43,386 nt of DNA, from assembly GCA_025457625.1 (NCBI GenBank), contig JALOUA010000001.1, positions 1 to 43,386 on the forward strand, read 5' to 3'. The translations under genes and the position numbers were made by a program. Shown here in pieces: positions 41,615 to 43,386 of the stretch. The notes below the pieces were generated by a model that saw nothing but the letters and a program-made list of their open reading frames with translations, did no database searches and had not been told where the DNA came from. This stretch comes from Akkermansiaceae bacterium (GTDB taxonomy: Bacteria; Verrucomicrobiota; Verrucomicrobiia; Verrucomicrobiales; Akkermansiaceae). Every line of letters starts with the position of its first letter. The first letter of the stretch is position 1.

Positions 41615-43386
41615 TCACTGTGAAAGCGTCACCTCCACGATGGCGAAGGACTGGGGCAAGGTCGCCGGATTGGCGGATTCCTCGACGACGACCCGTTCCC
41701 AATTCGCGTCGATGGAGGTCACGACGGGACTACCGCTCATTGGGACGAAAGAACCGGGTGCCAAAGTGCTGGACCGCTTGGGTGTGTAAACCAGACCGCT
41801 GCCTTTGCGGCGAAGGAACTCGACGCGCATCATGGTGGAAGCGCCGCTGCCGGTCAGTCCCAAGGAAGGCAGACCCGCCGTGCCGCTGCCCGGAACCAGC
41901 GAGCGCGCGTCCGGGCCGGAAAGGTTCATGTTGAAGGCGTATTTCAGCAGGTTTTCCACACCATCGTTGAAGGGAATCGCGGAGGGTAGGGCATCGTCTC
42001 CCGTCAGGCTGGAGTTGGCTGCGATGGTGGAAGTGAACAATGCCGAGGCCGTTGTGGCGGAGCCGGTGAGATTGATGACAAACGGGTTTTTATCGCTGTC
42101 GTTGTTGGGAATGGAGAGTGCCGCCGTCTTCAAGCCGCTGCCCGTGGGGGTGAAGCGCACGGTGAAATTCGAACTGCCCGCCGGGCCGGTGACAGGGCTT
42201 GTGGGCTGGGCGGTGACGGTGAAATCCGGGCTGCCGGTCAGATCGACCTTCGGGGAACCGCTGAGGGTGAGGTCGGCATTGCCGGTGTTGAGGATTGTGA
42301 AAATAAGTTCAGTGGTGCTGCCCACAGCCAGCGATCCGAACGGCTTGGATCCGACATTGGCGATGTTGACGCCGGATTGTTCGATGGAGATCTCGGGTGC
42401 AGAGGAATCGCCGAGGCGGAAGACATAAACACCGCCCTGGTCTGCAACTGAATGACCGATGCTGTCAAAACCATCATCTGCATACGCCCCGATCAAGGCG
42501 GTGTCTCCGGAGAGGGCGACGGAGTTCCCAAAATAGTCGTTGAATGCGCCATCGGCGGCAGTGAGCTTGGCCTCTTGGGTCCAGTCATTGCCGGTGCGAA
42601 GATAAACATAGGAACTGCCAGCATTGGCGCCGGATGCGGTGTCGTCGTAATATGAACCCACGAGGGCGGTGTTTGCTGAGAGTGCGACAGAGCTGCCGAA
42701 ATAGTCGTTGGCAGCGCCATCGGCAGCAGTGAGCTTGGTCTGTTCGGACCAAGAGATGCCGGAGCGGACAAAGATGTAAGCGCTACCGGCATCGGCTCCG
42801 CCTGCCGTGTCGTCGTAGTATGCCCCTACAAGCGCTGTGTCACCGGAGAGAGCGACCGATCTGCCGAAATAGTCGTCGGCGGCACCATCACCCGCAGTGA
42901 GTTTGGCCTGTTCAGACCAAGTGGTGCCGGAGCGGACAAACACATAGGCGCTGCCGGCATTGGAGCCGGATGCGGTGTCGGCGAAATACGCTCCGACCAG
43001 GGCGGTATCGCCGGAGAGGGCAATGGAGTAGCCGAACCAATCACCGGCAGCTGCATCTGTGGGGTTAAGCTTGGCCTGTTGGGACCAAGAAATGCCGGAG
43101 CGGGTAAAAACGTATGCGCTGCCCGCAGCGGATCCGGCAGCCGTGCTATCGTAATACGCTCCGACGAGGGCGGTGTCGCCGTGCAGGCAGACGGAACGCC
43201 CAAAGGAATCGTTGGAAGCTCCATCGACGGCAGTGAGCTTGGCTTGCTGAAACCACATGGTGCCGGAGCGAACGAATACGTAGGCGCTGCCGGTGTAGAG
43301 CCCGGGTGAAGTAGTGTCCAATTCTGCCCCGACCAGGGCGCTATCCCCATCGACTGACACAGAAATGCCGAACCGATCGTTGTAAG
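41615..43386 (-). CDS. Secreted FG-GAP repeat protein with choice-of-anchor D domain, 5' end outside window
   Basis: The frame is open to the right edge, so the N-terminus and signal peptide are missing. At least 590 residues are visible. The first ~330 are tandem ~58-residue FG-GAP-like repeats (FGSSVALSGDTALVGAYYDD, then GSAYVFVRSG and WSEQAKLTA), which usually build an integrin-alpha-like beta-propeller. A choice-of-anchor D domain follows (FGSLAVGSTTELIFTILNTG to NPFVINLTG). The C-terminal ~120 residues include FNDGVENLLKYAFNMNLSG, a segment common near the ends of verrucomicrobial secreted proteins. Expected location is outside the cell. It is first of three secreted-protein genes in the same direction. 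Confidence 0.85.
   Translation of the reverse strand, partial: YNDRFGISVSVDGDSALVGAELDTTSPGLYTGSAYVFVRSGTMWFQQAKLTAVDGASNDSFGRSVCLHGDTALVGAYYDSTAAGSAAGSAYVFTRSGISWSQQAKLNPTDAAAGDWFGYSIALSGDTALVGAYFADTASGSNAGSAYVFVRSGTTWSEQAKLTAGDGAADDYFGRSVALSGDTALVGAYYDDTAGGADAGSAYIFVRSGISWSEQTKLTAADGAANDYFGSSVALSANTALVGSYYDDTASGANAGSSYVYLRTGNDWTQEAKLTAADGAFNDYFGNSVALSGDTALIGAYADDGFDSIGHSVADQGGVYVFRLGDSSAPEISIEQSGVNIANVGSKPFGSLAVGSTTELIFTILNTGNADLTLSGSPKVDLTGSPDFTVTAQPTSPVTGPAGSSNFTVRFTPTGSGLKTAALSIPNNDSDKNPFVINLTGSATTASALFTSTIAANSSLTGDDALPSAIPFNDGVENLLKYAFNMNLSGPDARSLVPGSGTAGLPSLGLTGSGASTMMRVEFLRRKGSGLVYTPKRSSTLAPGSFVPMSGSPVVTSIDANWERVVVEESANPATLPQSFAIVEVTLSQ
42430..43386 (-). repeat. Tandem FG-GAP repeats (~170-bp unit)
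   Basis: Six DNA-level repeats spaced about 165-175 bases apart share the words for SGDTALVGAYYDD and GSAYVFVRSG. The array continues past the right edge: the last visible codons read YNDRFGISVSVDGD. Confidence 0.8.

Overview
The window looks like chromosomal DNA of a GC-rich Verrucomicrobiota bacterium, probably near Luteolibacter, Haloferula or Akkermansiaceae. This is an inference from gene content: very large secreted beta-rich proteins (RCC1, FG-GAP, Calx-beta, choice-of-anchor D), a passenger-repeat autotransporter, a Tat-exported Gfo/Idh/MocA oxidoreductase, a secreted protein resembling the TIGR02597 family, and almost no Shine-Dalgarno motifs. No rRNA, tRNA, CRISPR array or classical insertion sequence was seen.

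Layout. (1) 1-13876, minus strand: one uninterrupted reading frame of at least 4,625 codons that runs off the left edge. It has a signal peptide, an N-terminal beta-sandwich, and seven tandem ~2.0 kb modules. Each module is fibronectin-III-like, then cadherin-like beta-sandwich, then a small 'GND' beta domain, then a seven-WG RCC1 propeller. (2) 14038-16569: a divergent autotransporter. (3) 16612-23978: housekeeping and accessory genes, namely an NTF2/ketosteroid-isomerase-like protein, a nitrilase/GNAT pair, argD, a polysaccharide deacetylase, a dynamin-like GTPase and a two-lobed LOG-family protein. (4) 24180-27184: two secreted proteins of uncertain function. (5) 27241-31179: a nucleotide-synthesis run purD-pyrR-(membrane protein)-pyrB-dtd. 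(6) 31319-31824: a type II toxin-antitoxin pair. (7) 32123-35849: carA, purA and uppS, separated by palindromic repeat elements, one of which carries a GxxExxY PD-(D/E)XK protein. (8) 36031-43386, minus strand: a Gfo/Idh/MocA oxidoreductase and three secreted proteins, the last cut by the right edge.

How the genes relate. PurD and PurA (purine), CarA and PyrB (pyrimidine) and PyrR (pyrimidine-responsive regulator) form a nucleotide-biosynthesis neighbourhood. The two ends of the window are devoted to the cell surface. The divergent autotransporter and giant RCC1 gene may be co-regulated, which is an inference.

Most interesting for follow-up: (a) the giant seven-propeller protein, in which every propeller appears to be closed by a split blade; (b) a group of short palindromic elements, all tipped AACC...GGTT and built from ~10-bp iterated words. 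Four lie just past gene 3' ends, in three different word families. The longest encodes a GxxExxY nuclease-like protein whose start codon lies inside its own repeat array, and a 114-bp version without the gene lies on the other side of purA.
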